In this document: piece by piece, positions 1 through 7,818 of the stretch
How positions within the stretch are numbered: position 1 is the stretch's first letter
Layout: each line of letters starts with the position of its first letter
NCBI RefSeq assembly: GCF_023015765.1
Contig: NZ_JALKAL010000007.1
Span: 186,001-250,000 of the forward strand
Source: Ornithinimicrobium sp. F0845
GTDB lineage: Bacteria; Actinomycetota; Actinomycetes; Actinomycetales; Dermatophilaceae
Length of the DNA: 64,000 nucleotides
Direction: 5' to 3'
Program-made: the position numbers and the translations under genes
The notes under the pieces: generated by a model
Seen by the model: the letters and a program-made list of their open reading frames with translations, nothing else
Databases searched by the model: none
Told to the model about the DNA's origin: nothing

Positions 1-452
1 CCGGCGGCGGCCTGGTCAACCACTTCCAGGTCCCCGAGACGACCGGTGAGGACGAGGAGACCGCCGGTGAGCTCGTGGGTCAGCCCTACGCCTTCGACAT
101 CCTGGCCTTCGGCACCGACTGCTCGGTCCAGTCGCTGACCCGCTACACCTACCGCAACCTGGTCTCCGGACGGCCGCAGTTCGACAATGTCACGGTCATC
201 AACGGCAACCGGGTCGCGGCCGACCCCGAGGAGGGCCGGACCTGCGGGGCCGACCTCGGCGTCAGCACCCAGGAGATCGTGCCCGTGCCCGAGGAGGAGC
301 TGAGCCAGGAGGTCGACGACGATCCGGCCGTGCTGCTCGAGCCGCCCGTCGCGGACCTGCAGGAGCCCGCCGTGGTCGACCCCGCAGTCGTCGACCCCGC
401 AGTCGTCGACCAGGCACCGGCGACGGCCCGACCGGCGGGAGCAGCCCCGTGA
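1..452 (+). CDS. C-terminal part of an unknown protein, cut by window start
   Basis: The frame is open from the left edge (first whole codon at base 3), so the true start lies outside the window. About 90 residues of ordinary sequence are followed by an acidic, proline-rich tail containing three VDPAV-type repeats encoded by a 15-base direct repeat near 376-410. I recognise no family. The tail resembles a flexible linker or an extracellular tail, but no signal peptide or membrane segment is visible in this part. The stop overlaps the next start (GTGA at 449-452), so the two genes are probably translationally coupled. Confidence 0.6.
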   Translation, partial: GGGLVNHFQVPETTGEDEETAGELVGQPYAFDILAFGTDCSVQSLTRYTYRNLVSGRPQFDNVTVINGNRVAADPEEGRTCGADLGVSTQEIVPVPEEELSQEVDDDPAVLLEPPVADLQEPAVVDPAVVDPAVVDQAPATARPAGAAP

Positions 453-808
453 GCGACCACGCGAACCCCAACCTGCCCTCCTCCGACCTGGCGCGGACCT
501 CCGCCTTCTACGCCGCGCTCGGCTTCGTCGAGACCTGGCACGACGACGGCTGGCTGATCCTGGAGCGGGGGGAGCTCCGGCTGGAGTTCTTCCCGTGGCC
601 GGACGTCGACCCGCTCACCAGCGCGTTCAGCTGCTGCCTGCGGCTGGACGACCTGGATGGCTTCTACGCCGTATGCCGTGGCGCCGGTCTCCCCGAGGCC
701 ACCACCGGGCACCCCCGCCTGCACCCGCCGCGCGTCGAGGACTGGGGCGGCCGCGTCGGCGCGCTGATCGACCCCGACGGCACCCTGCTGCGCCTGATCC
801 AGAACTGA
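449..808 (+). CDS. VOC family protein (bleomycin-resistance/glyoxalase-like)
   Basis: The 119-residue protein has the single-domain vicinal oxygen chelate layout: an N-terminal SSDLARTSAFYAALGF motif, a central strand region with ELRLEFF, and a C-terminal metal/substrate strand ending DPDGTLLRLIQN. This is the usual length for bleomycin-binding or glyoxalase-type proteins, which either bind a drug or act on small substrates. The actual ligand cannot be read from sequence. The GTG start overlaps the upstream stop by four bases, so it is expressed with the preceding unknown gene. Confidence 0.8.
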   Translation: MSDHANPNLPSSDLARTSAFYAALGFVETWHDDGWLILERGELRLEFFPWPDVDPLTSAFSCCLRLDDLDGFYAVCRGAGLPEATTGHPRLHPPRVEDWGGRVGALIDPDGTLLRLIQN

Positions 809-867
809 CCTCCAGGGAGTCGGGGTTTGTGTCCTGCAGCCCCAGGGTCAGGGCCCTGCAGTTGCAG

Positions 868-950
868 GACATAGCGGGGGTCTCCGGCGCCTGCAAAACC
901 ACTACGAAAAGGCGTGTGGGACCTGCAAAACCACTACATTTTTTGGGGGG
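868..950. repeat. Two-copy repeat carrying CAAAACCACT, convergent gap
   Basis: Two copies of TGCAAAACCACTAC, 32 bases apart (893-906 and 925-938), sit between the convergent VOC and RNA ligase genes. The second copy contains the last Met codon and TAG stop of the minus-strand gene (934-939). The AT-rich stretches ACTACGAAAA and ACATTTTTT stand out against the local base composition. The same CAAAACCACT word recurs at 59400, and related sequence occurs at 19.7 kb and inside the MFS gene at 10.75 kb. Confidence 0.7.
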
Positions 951-1518
951 AACCGAGGGAGAAGGCGTGGCGCACCTCGTAGCGCGGGGACCGGCCGGGC
1001 CCCTCCCCCAGGTGGGACTCGATGAGCACGACCTCGTCGACCAGGAACTCCGGGGACTCGTAGGCGTCCAGCGACTGCACCCACCGGCCCGCCTTCACCC
1101 TCCGCGGCGACCGGGCCACGGTGATGTGGGCCGTGAACCGCTGCCCGTCGACGTCCGCGCCGGCGTGGCTCGACAGGTCGCGCAGGGCCCGTGACCAGCC
1201 CGCCAGCTCACGGCCGACCTCCTCGTCGGTGACCCCGATCCACATCACCTTCGCCGCGCCCGGGTCGGGGAAGGCGCCGGCCCGGCCCCACCGCATACTG
1301 ACCGGTCGTTGGCGGCCGGCCCACTCGGTGGCGGAGGCGGCCAGGTCGTCCTCGCGGTGGTCTGGCAGGTCACCGAGGAAGGCGAGGGTCAGGTGGAGGT
1401 GCTGGACGCGGGTCCACCGCCAGGTGTGATCGGTGTCGGCCTCCCGCCTCGGCTCGAGGTGGGCGGCCAGGTGGTCGAGGACGTCGGGCGGCGGCAGCAC
1501 CGCGAAGAACGCGCGCAT
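934..1518 (-). CDS. thpR: RNA 2',3'-cyclic phosphodiesterase / 2'-5' RNA ligase
   Basis: This 194-residue protein of the 2H phosphoesterase superfamily carries both catalytic His-x-Thr motifs: HLTL at about residues 42-45 and HITV at 131-134. Family members open 2',3'-cyclic phosphates on RNA ends; ligation is known in vitro, and the cellular role is uncertain. The start at MRAFFAV matches the family N-terminus; a longer open frame upstream has no family similarity. The final residues, QKM, and the stop lie inside the CAAAACCACT repeat, so the extreme C-terminus has probably been replaced by repeat sequence. It is divergent from the PfkB gene, 75 bases away. Confidence 0.85.
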   Translation of the reverse strand: MRAFFAVLPPPDVLDHLAAHLEPRREADTDHTWRWTRVQHLHLTLAFLGDLPDHREDDLAASATEWAGRQRPVSMRWGRAGAFPDPGAAKVMWIGVTDEEVGRELAGWSRALRDLSSHAGADVDGQRFTAHITVARSPRRVKAGRWVQSLDAYESPEFLVDEVVLIESHLGEGPGRSPRYEVRHAFSLGSPQKM

Positions 1519-1593
1519 CCACCCATCGTGCCAGTGCGCGTGGCGTGCGCCGCGTCGCTGGTCGGGGCCGCCGGTCGCGGCCAGGATGGACCC

Positions 1594-2460
1594 ATGGTCG
1601 ACGTGGAGGTCCTCGGACCCGCTTCCTGGAACACCCTCATCCACCTGGACCGGCTGCCCGAGCCACGGCCACAGACGGTCTTCGCCCGGTCCGCGGTCGA
1701 GACGCTCGGCGGCACCTCCGCCGGCAAGGCGCTGCACCTGGCAGACCTGGGGCGCCCGGTGTCCCTGACCACGGTGGTCGGCGACGACCCCGCCGGGCGG
1801 TCGGTGACCGACGCCCTGGATCGCGCCGGCCTCGCCGTTGACCGCGTCGCGGCGGTGGCCGGGACCGAACGGCACACCAACCTGATGACCCGGGAGGGTG
1901 CCCGTCTCTCGATCTACCTGACCCTGCCCGAGCCTGCCCCCGGGGCCCTGGGCCAGGTCACCACCACCCTGGCGGGACGGCTCGCCTCGACCCGCGCGGT
2001 GGTGGCCGACCTCGCCGGTTGGACCCTCGAGGTGGCGCGCCGCGCCAGGGTGCCGCGGGAGATGCTGTGGACAGACCTGCACGACTACGACGGACACGCC
2101 GAGTTCCACGGGGCCTTCGCCGACGCGGCCTCCCACGTCTTCCTCAACGCCGACGGCACGGCCAGCCCCGGGGACCTGATGCACCGGTTGGTCGATCGTG
2201 GCGCCCGGGTCGTGGTCTGCACCCTGGGCGCGGACGGTGCCCGGGCCGTCGACGCCGACCACCGCGAGTGGTCCGTGCCCGCATCGCCGGTGGCCGAGAT
2301 CGTCGACACCAACGGCGCGGGGGACGGCTTCCTGGCCGGCTTCCTGCACGCCACCCTCGACGGAGCGGACATCGGTGCGGCCCTCACCGCCGGGGCCCGC
2401 CAGGCCGCGCGGGCGCTCGGCTCGTGGCACCTCAACCCGCTGCTGGACGCCGGCGACTGA
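1594..2460 (+). CDS. PfkB-family carbohydrate kinase
   Basis: The 288-residue protein of the ribokinase/PfkB family phosphorylates a sugar or nucleoside with ATP. The C-terminal signature DTNGAGDGF (about 239-247) holds the anion hole and the catalytic base Asp244. The N-terminal GGTSAGKALHLADLG is the usual substrate-side PfkB motif with Gly-Gly. The substrate is not predictable. The ATG at 1594 was chosen because CAGGAT, a plausible -10 box, ends six bases upstream and the family N-terminus begins here; the frame is open further upstream without similarity. Confidence 0.85.
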   Translation: MVDVEVLGPASWNTLIHLDRLPEPRPQTVFARSAVETLGGTSAGKALHLADLGRPVSLTTVVGDDPAGRSVTDALDRAGLAVDRVAAVAGTERHTNLMTREGARLSIYLTLPEPAPGALGQVTTTLAGRLASTRAVVADLAGWTLEVARRARVPREMLWTDLHDYDGHAEFHGAFADAASHVFLNADGTASPGDLMHRLVDRGARVVVCTLGADGARAVDADHREWSVPASPVAEIVDTNGAGDGFLAGFLHATLDGADIGAALTAGARQAARALGSWHLNPLLDAGD

Positions 2461-2518
2461 CCCCCGCCCCGGCGTGGGAACCCGCACGCGTCGGGTGGGC
2501 ACCCGACATACTCTCCCC

Positions 2519-3433
2519 ATGCGGATCGTGGTGGCGCTGGGTGGCAACGCGCTGCTCCAGCGCGGGCAGGTGCCCGACGCCGAGTCCCAGGTGGCCAACA
2601 TCCGGCTCGCGATGCGGCAGCTGGCGCCGCTGACCGACGACCACTCGGTCGTCATCACCCACGGCAACGGCCCGCAGGTCGGGGTGCTGGCGATGGAGTC
2701 CGCGGCGGACCCGCGGCTGACCAAGTCCTACCCCTTCGACGCGCTCGGGGCGATGACGCAGGGGCTCATCGGGTACTGGATCCTGCAGGCGATCGGCAAC
2801 GAGCGGCCGTATCGCCAGTTCGCCTCGATCATCAACCAGACCCTGGTGGACGTCGACGACCCGGCGTTCGAGGACCCCACGAAATTCGTCGGGGAGGTCT
2901 ATCACGAGCAGCAGGCCCGCGAGCTCGCCGAGCGGCACGGGTGGTCGGTGAAGGCCGACGGCGACGGGTGGCGGCGGGTCGTCCCCTCCCCTCGGCCGCG
3001 GGAGATCATCGAGACCCAGCTGATCGACCACCTGCTCGGCGAGTCGATCATCGTCGTCTGTGCCGGCGGAGGGGGTGTGCCGGTCGTGCGCACCGAGACC
3101 GGCGACCTGCGCGGGGTGGAGGCGGTCATCGACAAGGACCGCTCGGCCGCACTCCTCGCCCGGCGCCTCAACGCCGACCGGCTGCTGGTGCTCACCGACG
3201 TGGAGAACGTCATCGAGGGCTTCGGCTCCGACGACCCGCACCCCATCAAGCGCACCACCCCGGAGCACCTGCGCACCCTCGACCTGCCGGCCGGCTCGAT
3301 GGGCCCCAAGGTGGAGGCGGTGTGCCAGTTCGTCGAGGGGGGCGGGCACGGTGTCGCGGCCGCCATCGGCAGTCTCAGCGAGGCGGCGGACCTGGTGAAC
3401 GGCGAGCGCGGGACGTTTGTGACCCGCGTCTGA
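2519..3433 (+). CDS. arcC: Carbamate kinase
   Basis: The 304-residue protein has the amino-acid-kinase fold, with RIVVALGGNALL at the N-terminus, THGNGPQVG near residue 45, CAGGGGVPVV near 180 and the DKD segment after it, all typical of carbamate kinase. The enzyme makes ATP from carbamoyl phosphate and ADP, the last step of arginine deiminase or purine/allantoin breakdown. No arcA, arcB or oxamate genes are near, so its pathway is unknown here. CATACT ends six bases before the ATG, suggesting a leaderless start. Codon use is like that of its neighbours. Confidence 0.92.
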   Translation: MRIVVALGGNALLQRGQVPDAESQVANIRLAMRQLAPLTDDHSVVITHGNGPQVGVLAMESAADPRLTKSYPFDALGAMTQGLIGYWILQAIGNERPYRQFASIINQTLVDVDDPAFEDPTKFVGEVYHEQQARELAERHGWSVKADGDGWRRVVPSPRPREIIETQLIDHLLGESIIVVCAGGGGVPVVRTETGDLRGVEAVIDKDRSAALLARRLNADRLLVLTDVENVIEGFGSDDPHPIKRTTPEHLRTLDLPAGSMGPKVEAVCQFVEGGGHGVAAAIGSLSEAADLVNGERGTFVTRV

Positions 3434-3497
3434 GGTGCCCCGCACAAGGACGGGTCAGGTCTCGCGCTCGGGCGGCGAGCGAGGGGCGACCCGCTGC

Positions 3498-3533
3498 TTG
3501 CGGGCGTCAGCCTCGCTTGCTAGCATCCTAAAC
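3498..3533 (+). promoter_or_regulatory. Sigma-70-like promoter, leaderless start
   Basis: TTGCGG (3498-3503) and TAGCAT (3521-3526) are spaced 17 bases apart. The expected transcription start falls on or next to the ATG at 3534, seven bases after the -10 box. This is the clearest two-box promoter for a leaderless gene in the window. Confidence 0.6.
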
Positions 3534-3677
3534 ATGACCGACAAGGCGCAGTTCAACGTCTATCTGCCCAAGGACCTGATCAAGGAGCTCAAGCACCGCG
3601 GCATCGACGAGGGCATGAGCATGTCCGCCCTGGTCGAGAAGATCGTCCGCGCCTACCTCGAGGAGGAGCAGAAGTGA
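3534..3677 (+). CDS. Ribbon-helix-helix small protein (CopG-like)
   Basis: This 47-residue protein has the RHH pattern: a beta strand QFNVYLPKDLI followed by two helices, GMSMSALVEKIVRAYLEEEQ. Such proteins dimerise and bind operators; many are antitoxins or autoregulators. No toxin lies beside it. Instead its stop overlaps the GTG of the VOC gene at 3674 (GTGA), so the partner is a glyoxalase-like protein. The ATG at 3534 is favoured by the promoter directly in front; the longer frame from 3435 has no RHH-like sequence. Confidence 0.75.
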   Translation: MTDKAQFNVYLPKDLIKELKHRGIDEGMSMSALVEKIVRAYLEEEQK

Positions 3678-4399
3678 CCCACCAGCTGGCCGCACGCCCG
3701 ATCCGTTTCACCGCCGACACGGCCGCGCACCGCCGGTGGCTGGAGACGCTCGGCGCGACGGTGGTGACCGACGCGCCCGGGTGGACCGTGCTGGCCATCG
3801 GCTCCGGCCGCCTGGCCCTGCACGCCGCGAGTGAGGACCGGCCCGCCGGGCTCACCACGCTGGGCTGGGAGGTGGCCGACCTCGACGCGTGGCACGCCCG
3901 GACCCGGGCCACGGTGCCGGGGACGCTCGGCGAGGCGCCCCACGGCAGGGCCGTCACCGTCACGGCCCCGGACGGCACCACCTTCACCGTCGACCCGGTG
4001 GCCGCGCCGGAGCAGCCGGCACCCGCGGACCCGGCGCTGTCGGTGCTCCCGATCTGGGTGACGCAGGACGTGGACGGCGCACGCGACATACTGCGCGGGA
4101 TGGGAGCCCAGGGTCGACTGGTCGCGGACAGCAATGTCTGGACCGACTACACCCTCCCCGGCGGCGGGATGGTCGCGGTGCACGACACCGACGGGGAGCC
4201 CGAGGTGGAGCTGGCGTTCGAGTTCGACGGCGACGTGGAGACCCTCATCCCGGCGCTGCGGGAGGTCGGGGTCGAGGCGCTGCTCATCGACGAGACCTAC
4301 GGCCGCACGCTGCAGGTGCCGGACCTGGACAACCCCGGCCGGACGATCTGGATCAACGAGGCCCAGCGCGACCTCTACGGCTACCGGCGGATGGGCTGA
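3674..4399 (+). CDS. Two-domain VOC family protein
   Basis: The 241-residue protein contains two VOC halves, roughly residues 5-110 and 125-235, joined by a Pro/Ala-rich linker (AAPEQPAPADPA). The second half ends in the typical strand DLDNPGRTIWINE. Metal ligands and substrate are not certain. It overlaps the RHH gene by four bases, so both are made from one message; an RHH protein controlling a VOC enzyme would be an unusual pair. It converges with the YCII gene with almost no gap. Confidence 0.75.
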   Translation: MTHQLAARPIRFTADTAAHRRWLETLGATVVTDAPGWTVLAIGSGRLALHAASEDRPAGLTTLGWEVADLDAWHARTRATVPGTLGEAPHGRAVTVTAPDGTTFTVDPVAAPEQPAPADPALSVLPIWVTQDVDGARDILRGMGAQGRLVADSNVWTDYTLPGGGMVAVHDTDGEPEVELAFEFDGDVETLIPALREVGVEALLIDETYGRTLQVPDLDNPGRTIWINEAQRDLYGYRRMG

Positions 4400-4400
4400 C

Positions 4401-4685
4401 TCAGGCGATGCTGCCGATGACGACGTCCCACTCGCGGACGTCCACGGACTCGATCAGCCCCTGCTGGGCGAACGGGTCCTCGCGCAGCAGCTCGCGGGCC
4501 GCCTCGGCGGAGTCCTGCTCGAGCAGGATCAGCGCGCGGGACTGCCCGTCGCCGAGCAGCGGCCCCGAGGCGACGACGGTGCCCTCGTCGGCGAGCCCGC
4601 CGAGGAAGGCGCGGTGCGCGGGCCGGTGCTCGTCCCGGCCAGCCGTGTCGTCGGAGTAGGTGTAGACCACCGCAAAGAGGCTCAT
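4401..4685 (-). CDS. YCII-related domain protein
   Basis: The 94-residue single-domain YciI-like protein has the usual HRPAHRAFLGGLADEG motif near residues 21-36 and a following strand with GPLLGDGQSRALILLE. The conserved His/Asp pair of the family (HRAFL and DG) is present. YCII proteins are ferredoxin-like folds with poorly known activity. CATACT lies exactly six bases before the ATG on the minus strand, consistent with a leaderless message. Confidence 0.8.
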   Translation of the reverse strand: MSLFAVVYTYSDDTAGRDEHRPAHRAFLGGLADEGTVVASGPLLGDGQSRALILLEQDSAEAARELLREDPFAQQGLIESVDVREWDVVIGSIA

Positions 4686-4763
4686 GCAGGCAGTATGCCG
4701 TGTGCTCGCCGTCGGCGGGTCGGGCCCGGTGGCCGATGATGCCGCTGGCCCGCTGTTGCGGGG

Positions 4764-5855
4764 TCAGGCCTGATCGAGGGCGCGGGACAGGTCGCGCCAG
4801 AGGTCCTCGACGTCCTCAATGCCGACGGACAGCCGGATCAGCGACTCGGGCACCGTCTCGACCTCGAGCGGCTGGGCGCGGCGGCGCTCGAGCTGTGACT
4901 CGACGCCGCCGAGGCTGGTCGAGTGGGTCCACAGCCGGGTGGCGGCACAGACGCGGTCCGCGGCGTCCGGGCCGTCGCCGACCTCGATCGAGACCATCGC
5001 GCCGACGCCGGGGTAGCGGACCCGGCTCACCGCGTCGTGCGCCTCGAGCCGCTCCACGAGGACGCGGGCGTTCTCGGAGGCGCGCTCCAGACGAACGGCC
5101 AGGGTGCGGATGCCACGGAGCACGATCCAGGCCTCCATCGGGCCGGGGATCGCGCCGTGCAGCGAGCGCCGGGTGAGGATCCGCTCCCGCAGCGCCCGGC
5201 CCTGCTCCGTGGGTGCCGTCACCACCGCGCCCATCAGGACGTCCGAGTGGCCGGAGAGGTACTTCGTCGCCGAGTGCACCACGAGGTCCACGCCGTCGGC
5301 GAGCGGCGTCTGGAGCAGCGGGGTGGCGAAGGTGTTGTCGACCGCGGTGAGTATGCCGCGTGCCCGGGCCTCCCTGACCAGCACCGGGATGTCGGCGACC
5401 TCCATCATCGGGTTGGTCGGCGACTCGATGTAGAGCAGGTCGCGACCGCCCGCCATTCCGTCGAGTGCGGACACCACCGCGTCGGTGTCGGAGATGTCGA
5501 GCGTGACGACCTCGAGCCGGCCCTCGGCGGAGGCCTCGCGCAGCAACCCGGTGGTGCCGTTGTAGGCGTGGCCCGGCGCGATGACGCGGCCACCCGGCGG
5601 CACGAGGGTCAGCACCGCGTCGATCGCGGCCAGGCCCGAGGCGAAGACCAGGGCGTCACCACCCTCGAGACCGCCGAGCACCTCCTCGAGCGCGGTCCAC
5701 GTTGGGTTGCCGACGCGCGCGTAGGTCACCGACCCGCCCGCGACATAGGTCGAGGTGAACGTCACCGGCGGCGCCACCGCCTCCCCCGGCTCCCGCTCGG
5801 GTCGGCCGAGGGCGACCGCTCGGGTGGCTGGGGTCAGGTCGTCGTGCGGGTCCAT
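4764..5855 (-). CDS. Cys/Met metabolism PLP-dependent enzyme (cystathionine gamma-synthase/lyase type)
   Basis: The 363-residue fold-type I PLP enzyme carries a cofactor lysine in HSATKYLSGHSD, a TSTYV motif with YARVGNPTW near the N-terminus, and FASGLAAIDAVL in the cofactor pocket. The family includes cystathionine gamma-synthase, gamma-lyase and methionine gamma-lyase, and the reaction cannot be settled from sequence alone. No met genes flank it. The start was placed at MDPHDDL because TACCCT, a -10-like box, lies six bases upstream; the longer form adds only six residues. Confidence 0.85.
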   Translation of the reverse strand: MDPHDDLTPATRAVALGRPEREPGEAVAPPVTFTSTYVAGGSVTYARVGNPTWTALEEVLGGLEGGDALVFASGLAAIDAVLTLVPPGGRVIAPGHAYNGTTGLLREASAEGRLEVVTLDISDTDAVVSALDGMAGGRDLLYIESPTNPMMEVADIPVLVREARARGILTAVDNTFATPLLQTPLADGVDLVVHSATKYLSGHSDVLMGAVVTAPTEQGRALRERILTRRSLHGAIPGPMEAWIVLRGIRTLAVRLERASENARVLVERLEAHDAVSRVRYPGVGAMVSIEVGDGPDAADRVCAATRLWTHSTSLGGVESQLERRRAQPLEVETVPESLIRLSVGIEDVEDLWRDLSRALDQA

Positions 5856-5908
5856 GACCGCAGGGTAGGGCACGCCCGCGCGTCCCGTCGGTGGGGCTGG
5901 CGACCGGC

Positions 5909-7021
5909 TCAGTCAGCAGCCTGCCGTCGCAGGTGCTCCCGCAGGTAGGGCAGGGCGAAGTCGACCAGGCCGTGACCTGCCGGGGCGATCAGCTCCCGCT
6001 GGATCAGCCGGGTCCGGAAGACGTTGGCGTGCTGGGCCGTGAGGCCGAGCCGCGCCGCCACGGCGCCGGTCGACGACGCGCCATCGTCCTGGGCCATCGC
6101 TGCGAGGTAGGACCGCTGCGCCTGCGGGACCTCTCGCAGCGCGGGCTCGTGGACCAGCCGGCCCATCCGCTCGGACAGGAGCGGAGTGGTCCGGCGGACG
6201 TGGGCCTCGGTGATCGGGCTGTCCGCCGCCTCCCGCCAGGCGCGGTAGCCGGCGAGCTGCAACAGGTAGGGGTAGCCGTGCACGACCTCGACGAGCACGT
6301 CCAGGCCCTCACGGGAGATCGAGCCCCCGGCGTCCTCGATCGTGAGCCGCGCTGCCTCGGTGACGTCCGACGCGTTGAGTGCTGTGAGTTGGACCCGCTC
6401 GGCCCGCCGCAGGAAGGTCGTGCCGCTGTGCTGCAGCAACTGGTCGACGCCGACCGGCAACCCAGCGGCCGCCAGGGCGACGTCGCGCTCGTCCCGCACG
6501 AGGTGCTGGTAGAGCGAGGCGAAGGCGGCGACCGCGTCACGGTCGACGGCCTGCAGCTCGTCGAGGGTGAACAGCACGCCCGTGCCGTGGCCCGCGAGGA
6601 CGTCGAGCAGGCGCTCCAGCAGCGTGGAGGCCGACTCCCGGACGGGATAGCGCTCCTGCGCGGTCGTCGTCACCGAGCCCACGCCGGCCACCCCGGCGCC
6701 GGTCACCCGGCGGCGGACCGACCGCTCGCTGTCGTGCTCCGCCAGCAGGCGCGGCAGCAGCGTGGAGGCCAGCTCCTCGAGCAGGTCGCCGGTCTCCGGC
6801 AGCCGGATCACCAACCACCCCCGGGTGCGCGCCGCCTCCTCCAGCTCGTTGAGGATGACTGTCTTGCCCATGCCCCGGGCACCGCTGACCAGGACGGAGC
6901 GCAGCGGTGAGCCCGGCCCCTCATCGAGGGCGGTGTCGAACTCCTCGAGCAGCTCGTCACGCCCGGCGAGGACCCGGGGCGAGACGCCGAAGCCGGGACG
7001 GAACGGGTTGGCACCAGCCAC
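5909..7021 (-). CDS. AAA-type ATP-binding protein, ORC/STAND-like
   Basis: The 370-residue P-loop ATPase has Walker A GARGMGKT (about residue 50), Walker B VLFTLDELQ near 150, and a C-terminal region (about 280-365) that looks like a winged helix (AVAARLGLTAQHANVFRTRLIQRELI). It resembles the AAA proteins annotated as ATP-binding or Orc1/Cdc6-like in actinobacteria; the role is unknown. The GTG at 7021 was chosen because GAGAGGAG lies five bases upstream; the longer frame runs into a 35-base tandem repeat. It follows the CGNR regulator gene on the same strand. Confidence 0.7.
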   Translation of the reverse strand: MAGANPFRPGFGVSPRVLAGRDELLEEFDTALDEGPGSPLRSVLVSGARGMGKTVILNELEEAARTRGWLVIRLPETGDLLEELASTLLPRLLAEHDSERSVRRRVTGAGVAGVGSVTTTAQERYPVRESASTLLERLLDVLAGHGTGVLFTLDELQAVDRDAVAAFASLYQHLVRDERDVALAAAGLPVGVDQLLQHSGTTFLRRAERVQLTALNASDVTEAARLTIEDAGGSISREGLDVLVEVVHGYPYLLQLAGYRAWREAADSPITEAHVRRTTPLLSERMGRLVHEPALREVPQAQRSYLAAMAQDDGASSTGAVAARLGLTAQHANVFRTRLIQRELIAPAGHGLVDFALPYLREHLRRQAAD

Positions 7022-7031
7022 TGCGACTCCT

Positions 7032-7135
7032 CTCAGCCCATCCACGCGGACTGCCGATCGTGGCGGCGACCCACCCACGTGAGACTGCCGATCGTGGCGG
7101 TCAGCCCATCCATGCCGGACTGCCGATCGTGGCGG
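7032..7135. repeat. Three-copy 34-35 base tandem repeat
   Basis: ACTGCCGATCGTGGCGG occurs at 7050-7066, 7084-7100 and 7119-7135, separated by partly conserved TCAGCCCATCCA-type spacers. The array lies between the start of the ATPase gene and the AT-rich GTTATA element, so it would be part of the 5' leader of the ATPase message. A second array with the same period and the shared core GCCGATCG occurs at 25256-25355. Confidence 0.75.
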
Positions 7136-7142
7136 TCGCGTT

Positions 7143-7186
7143 GTTATATCTGTTATACACCACCAGTGGCGTTATAGTTGTTATAC
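7143..7186. promoter_or_regulatory. AT-rich duplicated GTTATA element
   Basis: GTTATA starts at 7143, 7152, 7171 and 7180, forming two identical pairs (GTTATA, three bases, GTTATAC) 28 bases apart. On the minus strand it reads GTATAAC/TATAAC, so it can supply -10 boxes for the ATPase gene as well as a binding site for a dimeric regulator. It overlaps the TAA stop of the CGNR gene. This AT content is exceptional for the window. Confidence 0.6.
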
Positions 7187-7717
7187 CTTGCTGCGCCTGG
7201 CCCGGTAGGCCTGGGCGGCCATTCGGTTGGTGCAGCCCGCATCGCAGTAACGTCGGGACCGGTTGCGCGACAGGTCGATCAGCACGTTGTCGCAGTCGTC
7301 GGCGGCACAGACCGCCAGGCGCTCCAGCTCACCCGAGCGGATCACGTCGACCAGCGCCATCGCGGCCTCGACGGCCATCCGCTCCCCCAGCGGCTGGTCA
7401 TCGCGGGTCGCGTGCAGGTGCCAGTCCCACTCGTCGTGCCGGACCAGTTGGGGCAGCGCCCGGCAGTCCTGCAGCAGCCGGTTGACCTCGGCGACGAGCG
7501 TCTCCTCCGGCGCCAGCCACATCGCCTGCAGCCGCCGCCGCAGCCGCAGCACCTGCTTCAGCTCGGCCTCGTCGTGGGTCCGACTGCCCGTCCACCGCCA
7601 CTCCGTCACGAAGGCGTCCAGCTCCTCGGTCGAGGTCAGGCCGACCGGCTCGTGGGCCGTGTTGATCAGCGCCACCGTCGAGGCGAGGGAGACCTCGGTG
7701 TCATGAGCAAATATCAT
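7181..7717 (-). CDS. CGNR zinc-finger (ABATE domain) regulator
   Basis: The 178-residue protein has an N-terminal ABATE-like domain and a C-terminal treble-clef CGNR finger: CAADDC near 137-142, then RRYCDAGCTNRMAAQAYR at the end. The family is a putative stress-linked transcriptional regulator with a sensor domain. It is divergent from the DMT transporter gene at 7819, which it probably controls. A good Shine-Dalgarno (AGGAG) lies six bases before the ATG. The stop codon sits inside the GTTATA repeat. Confidence 0.85.
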   Translation of the reverse strand: MIFAHDTEVSLASTVALINTAHEPVGLTSTEELDAFVTEWRWTGSRTHDEAELKQVLRLRRRLQAMWLAPEETLVAEVNRLLQDCRALPQLVRHDEWDWHLHATRDDQPLGERMAVEAAMALVDVIRSGELERLAVCAADDCDNVLIDLSRNRSRRYCDAGCTNRMAAQAYRARRSKV

Positions 7718-7718
7718 C

Positions 7719-7748
7719 TTGACTCCTGACGTGGGGGAAGCGTACCGT
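7719..7748 (+). promoter_or_regulatory. Promoter for the DMT transporter gene
   Basis: TTGACT (7719-7724) and TACCGT (7743-7748) are 18 bases apart and point towards the transporter at 7819. The box overlaps the ribosome-binding region of the divergent CGNR gene, an arrangement suited to control of both genes by one regulator. Confidence 0.5.
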
Positions 7749-7818
7749 CATCAGTGTAACTTCCGTTGACCCATGACGACCGTGTCTGGGCCGGCACACC
7801 ATCCGTGAGGAGGATCCC

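Noticed and set aside
7032-7135. 35-base repeats as a short CRISPR
   Set aside because: Only three copies, the spacers are themselves partly conserved and of uneven kind, and there are no cas genes.
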